This document shows, piece by piece, positions 19,769-27,908 of a DNA stretch of 64,000 bases. Where the stretch lies: positions 1-64,000 of the forward strand of contig JAILGA010000143.1 in assembly GCA_024697225.1 (NCBI GenBank), written 5' to 3'. The translations under genes were made by a program, and so were the position numbers. The notes beneath the pieces are model-generated. The model saw only the letters and a program-made list of their open reading frames with translations. It was not told where the DNA came from and searched no databases. The stretch comes from Lachnospiraceae bacterium (GTDB lineage: Bacteria; Bacillota; Clostridia; Lachnospirales; Lachnospiraceae). Numbering within the stretch: position 1 is the first letter of the stretch; each line of letters opens with the position of its first letter.

Positions 19769-20320
19769 TCACTTCATCCTTTCAAAAGCCCTGATCATAA
19801 GCGATGCCGCGGCGCCGATCGCCATTCCCGTCACAGTTCCCGCAAAAATGAGGACAGGAGAATAATACACTATTCCGGAAGTCTTTACAACATAAGCTGC
19901 GATCAAAAGCTGTGCAAGATTGTGGGAAACACCCCCGGCGACGCTCACTCCGGTTATACCGTATTTTTTGTTCCTCATCATAAAAAGCATCACGGCATAG
20001 CTTGCCGCCGCGCCGGCGATGCTGAAAATAATCGAAAAAAGAGAGCCGAAAAGCAGTCCCGAAACAGCTATCCTCAGAATGTTCACCGCAAGAGCCGTTT
20101 TTTTCCTGCCTGTGAAAAGAAGAAGCACCACAGCAAGATTAGGCAGGCCCAGTTTCATTCCGGGGACACCGAAAAAGAAAGGCACAAGCGATTCGACATA
20201 GGACAGGATAAGCGCTGCAGCAAGCAGGACTCCTGCAAAAGCCAGGCTTCTCACATTCAAAGCATTATGACTGTCATTATTCCCGGTATCACTCATAGCT
20301 CTCTCCGTGATCCGCCTCAC
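19769..20320 (-). CDS. Gx transporter family protein (heptaprenyl diphosphate synthase component I-like)
   Basis: 183 aa membrane protein; VESLVPFFFGVPGMKLGLPNLAVVLLLF, GGVSHNLAQLLIAAYVV. Confidence 0.88.
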   Translation of the reverse strand: MRRITERAMSDTGNNDSHNALNVRSLAFAGVLLAAALILSYVESLVPFFFGVPGMKLGLPNLAVVLLLFTGRKKTALAVNILRIAVSGLLFGSLFSIIFSIAGAAASYAVMLFMMRNKKYGITGVSVAGGVSHNLAQLLIAAYVVKTSGIVYYSPVLIFAGTVTGMAIGAAASLMIRAFERMK

Positions 20321-20700
20321 CTTGTGACCGCATCATAATCCTCTTCACCGGCTCCGGTTGACTCTATCTTAACTGTCAGTCTGTGAGGCAGGCAGATTAT
20401 TGCCTCTCCCGTCCTCGATATACCGCCCTGTTTGACGCACAGTCTGTCCGGACAGTCCGCACTTCTCACAAAGCACACGCCGTCCTTTATCTCAACGACA
20501 TTTTCACCGTATTCCGTATTAACCGAAAACAACACATCCTCACTTAGAGGATATCTTTCCTTCTCGATGCCGTTTACACTTACTACGGCTTCCTTATCGG
20601 CCTTTCCTAAAAAAAGACCTGACAGCGCCAGTACCGCCCATAGGGTCAGTGCTGACGCTGTCAGTGAAAGGGTTAAAATGATGTCGTTTCGTTTGAACAA
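20317..20700 (-). CDS. NusG domain II-containing protein
   Basis: 127 aa; TM plus RSADCPDRLCVKQGGISRTGEAIICLPHRLTVKI; overlaps the Gx transporter gene, a common pairing. Confidence 0.9.
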   Translation of the reverse strand: MFKRNDIILTLSLTASALTLWAVLALSGLFLGKADKEAVVSVNGIEKERYPLSEDVLFSVNTEYGENVVEIKDGVCFVRSADCPDRLCVKQGGISRTGEAIICLPHRLTVKIESTGAGEEDYDAVTR

Positions 20701-20711
20701 GTATCTTCAGC

Positions 20712-22328
20712 TCATTCAGCCGGATTTATGTAGAACAGGCACCGGTTGCTCGTTTTTGTGAGCTCCGTATTTATTGTTTTGATTACTTTCTTAAGCTTCT
20801 TTATATCAGTTTTTGACATTTTCCCAAGTTTTTTTGCCTTGGTGCTGTTCACCTTCAGTTTGACAGTAAAATACGGTCTCTTGGAATAATTGTCATTAAC
20901 GGTCTGATCTATGAATACTTTCTTGTTATTCTTGAATGTAGTTTTTTTGAAGGTTACGATCTTTGAAACAACCGCAGGATCCTCTACTCCATACACCTTT
21001 AAGAGTTCAGTTGCATCAATACTTGCATGAAGTCTCTTGCGGGTGACACCAACTGCCTTGCCCTTCTTTTTCCTGTAGGTTGTCGACCGATCATACTTGA
21101 TATATACTGTTCCCTTATGATCATTGCCCTTATAAGTAGTCTTAAAGTCAACACCTACCTGAGTCGGACTCGCCGGAATCGTTTCAAAAACAGTGAGAGG
21201 ATAATTACTCGACATCGTTCCGGGAGGAGCGATCGAAATAAACACAGGACCTGCGCTCAAAGCCTGCACGTTACCTTCGTCATCAACCGTTGCTCTGCTG
21301 CTGTCACTGCTCCTCCAGCCAAGTCCTTTGCTGATCTTAACTGTCTTTTTGCTAAATTCGATATTATTTGACTTTACCGAAGCCAAAGTTGCACTGGCCT
21401 CTATCTGCCTGCAATTTGGCACATACAGGTTTTTAAAGGTACTGGAAAACTTAATATTGCTTACCAGTTCTTTGGTCTTATCCCCGGAGAGCTCAACTCT
21501 TTGCCATGTATTGCCTGCGGCAGTATTCTTATCTTCATTTAAGCCCGCGTCGCTGGAAAGAATAAGGACTAATGAATAATATTTATCTCCCTTAGGCTTA
21601 AAGCAGCCAAGGCCCACATATTTATACCTGGGATTGATGATCTCTTTCCAGTCTTCGCAGTTATTGCCTTTATTCTTAAAATAATCTGTGCCCTGCTGTT
21701 TAAAAACACTAAGTGCATCACTTAAACTCTTCTCACTGAATGCCCTGCACTCGATCGATCCATTCTGAAGTTTTTCATCTAAAACAGTATCACAGGGCTT
21801 ACCATTGGGTCTTCTCGCTGAAGAAGGAAGCACAGTTGCCTCTGCCGCTCTTATCCTGGCTGCATTCTCAAGTTCCAGAGACCATTTCAAATCCTCGTAT
21901 TTTACATCATCTCCGTATTTCCTGCCTTTATTATCCTCATAGCCCTTTACATACGCAATCTCTCTTATCGTATTTATTTCCTGCAGGAGATTGAGAGTTT
22001 TCTTTGTATAATAGTATCCATAGATACTGATGACTGTATTATCCGTCGCAGAAACATCAAAGTTCTCCTCATTCTGTTCTCCGTAACCGGCGGCAGCAGC
22101 TGAGGCAGTTTCTTCAGTATAGTATCCATCAGCATCAAAGATGTTTGCCGCAAAGCCATTATCTTCCGCCTCAACAGCACTCACTGTTGCCGCATCCTCA
22201 GGCACAAATGCAAATACATCCTCGGCGGCATATGCCCCGGGTGTGCACAAAAAAAACTGACAGGCCGCCATCCCTGCAGCGATAATCCGCTTCCTGTAAG
22301 TATTCAGTAACATGTTTCCCCCTTTCAT
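20712..22328 (-). CDS. Secreted CAP (SCP/PR-1)-domain protein with Ig-like (BIG2-type) module
   Basis: 538 aa; signal peptide-like N-terminus ending AYA; LLQEINTIRE...LELENAARIRAAEATV...RRPNGKPCD...PRYKYVGLGCF...YYSLVLILS; VKISKGLGWRSSDSSRATVDDEGNVQALSAGPVFIS. Confidence 0.75.
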   Translation of the reverse strand: MKGGNMLLNTYRKRIIAAGMAACQFFLCTPGAYAAEDVFAFVPEDAATVSAVEAEDNGFAANIFDADGYYTEETASAAAAGYGEQNEENFDVSATDNTVISIYGYYYTKKTLNLLQEINTIREIAYVKGYEDNKGRKYGDDVKYEDLKWSLELENAARIRAAEATVLPSSARRPNGKPCDTVLDEKLQNGSIECRAFSEKSLSDALSVFKQQGTDYFKNKGNNCEDWKEIINPRYKYVGLGCFKPKGDKYYSLVLILSSDAGLNEDKNTAAGNTWQRVELSGDKTKELVSNIKFSSTFKNLYVPNCRQIEASATLASVKSNNIEFSKKTVKISKGLGWRSSDSSRATVDDEGNVQALSAGPVFISIAPPGTMSSNYPLTVFETIPASPTQVGVDFKTTYKGNDHKGTVYIKYDRSTTYRKKKGKAVGVTRKRLHASIDATELLKVYGVEDPAVVSKIVTFKKTTFKNNKKVFIDQTVNDNYSKRPYFTVKLKVNSTKAKKLGKMSKTDIKKLKKVIKTINTELTKTSNRCLFYINPAE

Positions 22329-22414
22329 GCTATACGCGGTTTCCGGAATGATCTTTCCGGCATTTTGTCCGATTTAGTGATAACAAATCATCTATATATT
22401 GTGTTAACGGGGGA

Positions 22415-22443
22415 ATTATAACACATGCTATCTAAAATAGCAA
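22415..22443 (-). promoter_or_regulatory. Sigma-A-type promoter for the CAP-domain gene
   Basis: Minus strand TTGCTA (22443-22438), 17-nt spacer, TATAAT (22420-22415). Confidence 0.75.
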
Positions 22444-22484
22444 GATAAATTTATTAAAATTTAGTAAAACAGTTGTTACTGTTT

Positions 22485-23594
22485 TCACTCAAGCGCAAAT
22501 GTCATGACCACAGGATTGTGATCCGTCGCCTTAAAACCGTAATCTCTGGTCTCGACGGATTCTACCCTGATGTTGTCGGATACGATGAAGCCGTCGATCA
22601 CATAGTACTGAAATCCGGCCGGTGTCTTATCAGGTGCATCTGATAGCGGTCTGTCAAGGGATCTGCAGGACGGCACGGAATTGTCCATATAGAATGAGTA
22701 GCTCGGATCAAAATCATCCTCATCGATATATCCGCACTCCCAGGTACCGGGCATGACCGGATAAGCCGAATTATCAACGCCTGAGAATATCTGGTTGAAA
22801 TCGCCGCCCGCGATTATGTAATTGCCCGAGTCCGCTTCCCTGTCCAGGATATCGGTAAGCAGCCTTGTCTGCGCTATCTTGCCCTCTCCGCTGTCATATG
22901 CTTCAAGATGGAGATTGATAAGCGTCAGCATTTTGTCCGAATCCGCCACCGGTATATGTGCAACCAAAAGACACCTCTTCAGGTTAGCGATCCTGACAGG
23001 CCATTTGAAAGATGACGGGAGCGCTATCCTCTCACCGTCCGATACCGGATAGACCGACGCGGTAAATATTCCCGAGTTTACTTTTCCTATCGGCGGTACC
23101 GGGAATGGTACAAAAGGACACCTGAAGTTATATGCAAAAAGCGAATCACTGTTGTTAAGAAATGCCACTTTTCCGCCCGATGTAAACCTGACACATTCGT
23201 CTGTTCCGTGCGATCTGTAGGAATTTCTGTCGATCTCCTGCACCAGCAGAAAATCCGGCGATATATCCGATATGACATCCTCGATAAAACCAAGATTCTG
23301 TTCTAGTCTTGCGGCATCCGCAGTGTTTACCATCTTGCCGCCGTCCATGACAAAATCAGCATTATCGCCCAGTGCGCCATAGCCTATATTCCAGGTCATC
23401 ATCGTCTGTTCATCGCCCGGTCTCAGTTCCCCGGCGCTCCCGGCATCGCAGGATATAAAAGATGCGGCTTCACTCTGCTTTGGTTTCCACTCCACAGCGG
23501 TAAGCCATCCAAGGATCCCAGCATAGCCGATCACCGGAACAAGAATGATGATCAAAAGTATCTTCAGAAATTTACCTATGCCGGCTTTCTTCAT
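22485..23594 (-). CDS. Endonuclease/exonuclease/phosphatase family protein
   Basis: 369 aa; MTWNIGYGALG, VQEIDRNS, LINLHLEAYDSGEGK, AGGDFNQIF, ATDHNPVVMTF. Confidence 0.92.
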   Translation of the reverse strand: MKKAGIGKFLKILLIIILVPVIGYAGILGWLTAVEWKPKQSEAASFISCDAGSAGELRPGDEQTMMTWNIGYGALGDNADFVMDGGKMVNTADAARLEQNLGFIEDVISDISPDFLLVQEIDRNSYRSHGTDECVRFTSGGKVAFLNNSDSLFAYNFRCPFVPFPVPPIGKVNSGIFTASVYPVSDGERIALPSSFKWPVRIANLKRCLLVAHIPVADSDKMLTLINLHLEAYDSGEGKIAQTRLLTDILDREADSGNYIIAGGDFNQIFSGVDNSAYPVMPGTWECGYIDEDDFDPSYSFYMDNSVPSCRSLDRPLSDAPDKTPAGFQYYVIDGFIVSDNIRVESVETRDYGFKATDHNPVVMTFALE

Positions 23595-23668
23595 CAGTTT
23601 TCTCTCCTCACATTTTGCAAAATGCTTTTCGGTTCTGAGCGATCAGTTCTGCACGTCTCTCCCGCAGG

Positions 23669-25126
23669 TTATAAAACAACTCTAAGCCCTTTGGGATAAT
23701 GGTTTTTATACACTCCGCCGGCAAGCTTTCCCCACCCCAGGATAAGTCCCCCGTATACGGCCGGCATAAAGCCATTGAAACCTTTATCTTTAACCTGACC
23801 TGTGATCGTCAGTCTGTCTTCCGGGATCGACAGACCTGACAGATATCCGGCCGCATCCTCAGCCGACAGCACCGCCGTACGTAAAACATCCTCAGGCATA
23901 AACATATGCGATAAGGCATGAGCGGGTTCAACCCTGTCCTTCTTTATATCCGCCGCATGAAGCCCCGGCCGCAGTATCTTTATACTCCCGGAAAGCCTCG
24001 AAACACAGTCCGGAACATAATAGACGCCATCCCTTATCCTTCTCAGTGTCCCTCCCGCAGGAAAGACCTTATCCGCAGACACTGCAAGCAGTTCGCCGAG
24101 CATCTTGCGGACGATATCAGCGACTTTCTGATCCGTCTTATCAGGTTTCTTTTTCGGGGGGGTATTACTGTTGCCTTTGCCTTCGTATCCCACAGAAAAC
24201 GCGGACACCGGGCGGACACTTCTCCTGCCTTCCCTTTCCATCACGGCATAGTACTGCCCCTCGCCATTGACTTCGTGGGGCATCAGCTTCTTTTCAAGAA
24301 TGAGCTTTATATCCCCGTGCTTCTCAATGAAGCTGCGGATCATATCCTCGTCCTCTTCCCTTGAAAAGGTGCACGTGGAGTATACCATCCTGCCGCCGGG
24401 CGAGAGCATTTCCAGTGCACATTCCAGGATCTGCGCCTGCCTCTCGGCGCACATTTCCACATTTTCGGCCGACCACTCGCCTATAGCTTCCGGATTCTTC
24501 CTGAACATCCCCTCGCCGGAACACGGAGCATCGACCAGTATTCCGTCAAAGAAAGCGGGAAACACCTCCGATAGACGCTCCGGAGTTTCATTTGTGACCA
24601 CTGCGCCGGCTATCCCCATGCGCTCGATATTCCGGGACAGGATCTGCGCTCTGGCCGGATGGATCTCGTTCGATACCAGAAGTCCACGTTTCTTCAGACT
24701 TATCCCTATCTGCGTACTTTTGCCGCCGGGGGCTGCACACAGATCCAGGATATACGGTTCCTCCTCAGGGACAAAACCTTCCATCAGGGCCCTTGCCGGA
24801 GCCATGGCGCTCGCTTCCTGTATATAGTACGCCCCGGCTTCATGGAGCACGTGTTTGCCGGGTCTTTTGCCATCAGACATATCGTAATAATATCCGTCAG
24901 GCTCCCATAAAACGGATGTTTCGGAGAGTTCAAAGGGAAGCATGTCCTTAGTCACGCCCCTCAGCGTATTGAGCATAAGCGAACGGACAGGTTCCCCGCT
25001 CATGGATCTGATATATGCATCAAAATCATCGCCCAGCTGTTCTTTTATCGCGCGAACATAATCAGCAGGAAGTGCCTGCCGCCCGGATGCAGCTTCCCGT
25101 TCTCCGGGATATAATTCTGTCATTTC
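23669..25126 (-). CDS. RsmF/RsmB/NOP-family class I SAM-dependent RNA m5C methyltransferase
   Basis: LDLCAAPGGKSTQIG, VDAPCSGEGMFRKNPEA, MVYSTCTFSREEDE. Start placed at an internal Met after the rarA stop. Confidence 0.94.
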   Translation of the reverse strand, partial: EMTELYPGEREAASGRQALPADYVRAIKEQLGDDFDAYIRSMSGEPVRSLMLNTLRGVTKDMLPFELSETSVLWEPDGYYYDMSDGKRPGKHVLHEAGAYYIQEASAMAPARALMEGFVPEEEPYILDLCAAPGGKSTQIGISLKKRGLLVSNEIHPARAQILSRNIERMGIAGAVVTNETPERLSEVFPAFFDGILVDAPCSGEGMFRKNPEAIGEWSAENVEMCAERQAQILECALEMLSPGGRMVYSTCTFSREEDEDMIRSFIEKHGDIKLILEKKLMPHEVNGEGQYYAVMEREGRRSVRPVSAFSVGYEGKGNSNTPPKKKPDKTDQKVADIVRKMLGELLAVSADKVFPAGGTLRRIRDGVYYVPDCVSRLSGSIKILRPGLHAADIKKDRVEPAHALSHMFMPEDVLRTAVLSAEDAAGYLSGLSIPEDRLTITGQVKDKGFNGFMPAVYGGLILGWGKLAGGVYKNHYPKGLRVVL

Positions 25127-25137
25127 TCCGGCGGTGC

Positions 25138-26484
25138 TCAACTCTCTGCCCCGTCCGAAGCTTCGTGCGATCTCTTCCAATCCTTTATATACTCGAGCCT
25201 CTTCTTAAAGCGCTCCTCTTCGCCCTCACCCGCAGGCCTGTAATACTCCCTTCCTTCAAGAGAGTCCGGCAGACACTTCAAAGTGGTCAGCTTATCCTCG
25301 TAATCGTGAGCATACATATAGCCCTTTCCGTAATCAAGATCGCTCATCAGTTTCGTGGGAGCATTTCTTATCTGAAGAGGCACAGGCTCGGCGAGCATAG
25401 TAACGGCATCAGCCTTTGCCTCGTTATAAGCAACCTCCATGGCATTGGACTTGGGCGCAAGAGACATGTAAACGACAGCCTCCGTCAGATGCACCGAGCA
25501 CTCTGGCATCCCGATCAGCCTGCACGCCTCGAAGGCTGCGATCGCAAGCGGAAGTGCATGGGTATCGGCGAGACCTATGTCCTCGCTCGCCATCCTGGTC
25601 ACGCGCCTCGCTATGTATATCGGATCCTCACCTGCCTCGAGCATTCTTGCGAGCCAGTATACGGCTGCATCCGGGTCGGAATTCCTCACGGACTTATGCA
25701 GCGCAGAGATCAGATTATAGTGTTCCTCGCCGTTCTTATCATAGAGAAGTGACTTCTTTGAAATGCATTGCTCGATTATGTCTCTCGTTACCGTGATAGA
25801 GCCGTCGCGCTGCATATCGGAATTGGTGACCACCATTTCCAGGGCGGACAGCGCTGCTCTTGCGTCGCCGTTTGCATAACCTGCGATCACGTATATGTCG
25901 TCATCCGTGATGCTTATCTTCTGACTACCGAAGCCGCGCCTGTCCTTCAGGGCATTGTTTATGAGCTTCACCATGTCGTCGGTGGTCAGCGAATGCAGCA
26001 CAAAAACACGGCATCTCGACAAAAGAGCGTTGTTCAGCTCAAAGGAAGGATTCTCCGTCGTGGCGCCTATAAGCGTGATGCTTCCCTTTTCTACAAAGGG
26101 CAGAAAAGCATCCTGCTGCGCCTTGTTGAAGCGATGGATCTCATCAACGAATACAATGGTCCTGACACCGGCAAAGCGGTTCTCTTCGGCCTCCTTCATC
26201 ACATCGCGGATCTCCTTGATACCGCTCGTGACTGCGGAGAAGTCGATAAATCTGGCTTTTGTCCTGTTGGCGATAATCCTGGCAAGTGTCGTCTTGCCCA
26301 CCCCCGGCGGCCCCCAGAATATCATGGAAGATATCTGATCTGACTCGATGAGCTTTTTCAGCACCTTTCCCTCTCCAAGAAGATGCTCCTGTCCTATATA
26401 CTCATCGAGATCCTTAGGCCTCAGCCTCGCCGCCAGCGGTTCTGCCAGGATCGGCGTCTCTGTAAAAAATGACATCTGTTCCAT
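25138..26484 (-). CDS. rarA: Replication-associated recombination protein A (RarA/MgsA, AAA+)
   Basis: 448 aa; LAARLRPKDLDEYIGQEHLLGEGKVL, WGPPGVGKTTLARI, VDEIHRFNKAQQDAFLP, GATTENPSFELNNALLSRC. Confidence 0.96.
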   Translation of the reverse strand: MEQMSFFTETPILAEPLAARLRPKDLDEYIGQEHLLGEGKVLKKLIESDQISSMIFWGPPGVGKTTLARIIANRTKARFIDFSAVTSGIKEIRDVMKEAEENRFAGVRTIVFVDEIHRFNKAQQDAFLPFVEKGSITLIGATTENPSFELNNALLSRCRVFVLHSLTTDDMVKLINNALKDRRGFGSQKISITDDDIYVIAGYANGDARAALSALEMVVTNSDMQRDGSITVTRDIIEQCISKKSLLYDKNGEEHYNLISALHKSVRNSDPDAAVYWLARMLEAGEDPIYIARRVTRMASEDIGLADTHALPLAIAAFEACRLIGMPECSVHLTEAVVYMSLAPKSNAMEVAYNEAKADAVTMLAEPVPLQIRNAPTKLMSDLDYGKGYMYAHDYEDKLTTLKCLPDSLEGREYYRPAGEGEEERFKKRLEYIKDWKRSHEASDGAES

Positions 26485-26488
26485 TCGA

Positions 26489-27166
26489 TCAGGCCTCCAG
26501 CTTGTATCCTACGCCCCAGATGGTCTTTATAAGATCGCCCTTTTCACCCATCTTGCTGCGAAGTTTCTTGACATGGGTGTCTATCGTTCTTGCATCTCCG
26601 AAATAGTCGTAGTTCCAGACGTTGTTGAGGATCTTTTCGCGATCCAGCGCTATGCCTCTGTTCTCCATGAAATACATCAAAAGCTCATATTCCTTGTAGC
26701 TGAGATCGATCGGCTTATCATCGATGGTGACGCTTCTCGCCGCCTGATCGAGACGTATCCCGCTCATCTCGAGCACCTTGCCTTCACCCGCGCCGCTCCT
26801 GCGGAGTATCGCCGATATCCTTGCAACCAGGATCTTGGGGCTGAAAGGCTTGGAGATATATTCATCGGCGCCCTCTTTAAAGCCCTGCAGTTCATCCCTC
26901 TCCTCACTCTTTGCCGTCAGCATTATGATCGGAACCTGCTTGTCATATTCCCTGATCTCACGGCATACTTCATAGCCGTCCCTTCCGGGCATCATGACAT
27001 CCAGGACGATAAGAGCGATCTCCTGTCTCTTTTCAAAGAAAACATCGATCGCTTCGTCGCCATCGGCGGCTTCCAGAACACCGTAATCGCTCTTGATCAG
27101 AAAATCGCGCACGAGTTTCCTCATGCGCTCTTCGTCGTCAACCACCAGAATCTTCTGTTTATCCAT
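26489..27166 (-). CDS. OmpR/PhoB-family response regulator transcription factor
   Basis: 225 aa; ILVVDDEERMRKLV, LIVLDVMMPGRDGYEV, LTAKS, wHTH with DARTIDTHVKKLRSKMG and TIWGVGYKLE. Confidence 0.96.
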   Translation of the reverse strand: MDKQKILVVDDEERMRKLVRDFLIKSDYGVLEAADGDEAIDVFFEKRQEIALIVLDVMMPGRDGYEVCREIREYDKQVPIIMLTAKSEERDELQGFKEGADEYISKPFSPKILVARISAILRRSGAGEGKVLEMSGIRLDQAARSVTIDDKPIDLSYKEYELLMYFMENRGIALDREKILNNVWNYDYFGDARTIDTHVKKLRSKMGEKGDLIKTIWGVGYKLEA

Positions 27167-27908
27167 CTGTCATACCATCCTCTGTATCGTCTGCGTTGCC
27201 GTCCTCTGTCTCAGGTGCATCGGCATCATCGGGCTTTATCTCATGCGGCACTCCCAGTTCTCTCTCCTTTTGTCTTATGACCTTTTCACGGGCGGCAAGA
27301 TCCTCCGCCCACGAAGAATACTCATTCAGCACATTGCGCCTGTAATTGATTATATTATCAGTTTTACTTGTTGCCGCGACTATGAACATCACTATAACAA
27401 GCAATACAAGTATCACATTGACAGCCACGGACAGCCCCATACCAAAACCGGGCTTTTGTCTGGGAGTCTGTATAATGCACTCCTTTACACGATGATCACC
27501 GGATAATCCCCGCCTTGTGAATGTCACGGGAACGGGTATCGAAGAAAGCTCGTCGGGTTCGTAACCCTGATCCATCAGCATGCTTCTCAGATCCTGCAGA
27601 TACTCCCACCCCACAGGCGTTGTGAATATCCGGTTCTGGATCGCTTTTTCATAGAGCATTTTGATATTGGCTGACTTGCCGTTACTCAGGTAGCGGTTTA
27701 GATGTTCGATACGTATCTGGTCGGTTCTTGCAGCCTCGGCGTCTTCCTTTATCAGGAATCTGTATCCCCGCACGGTAAGGAAGTTCTCCCGTCCCGTACC
27801 GTCATCGTCGGAGAGAGCCGAAAGCGCGTTTTCATTGGCCACAGCCGAACGCGCCGCATCATCTTCGGAAAGAAGCTTCTCATTCATTTGGTGTCTCTCC
27901 CGCCACAA
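27159..27908 (-). CDS. Hypothetical single-TM protein
   Basis: 249 aa ORF; 8-nt overlap with downstream response regulator; hydrophobic segment VAVNVILVLLVIVMFIVAA, then acidic C-terminus. Confidence 0.75.
   Translation of the reverse strand: MWRERHQMNEKLLSEDDAARSAVANENALSALSDDDGTGRENFLTVRGYRFLIKEDAEAARTDQIRIEHLNRYLSNGKSANIKMLYEKAIQNRIFTTPVGWEYLQDLRSMLMDQGYEPDELSSIPVPVTFTRRGLSGDHRVKECIIQTPRQKPGFGMGLSVAVNVILVLLVIVMFIVAATSKTDNIINYRRNVLNEYSSWAEDLAAREKVIRQKERELGVPHEIKPDDADAPETEDGNADDTEDGMTDG

Noticed and set aside
26348-27280. 310-aa plus-strand ORF
   Set aside because: Antisense to the response regulator and rarA start.
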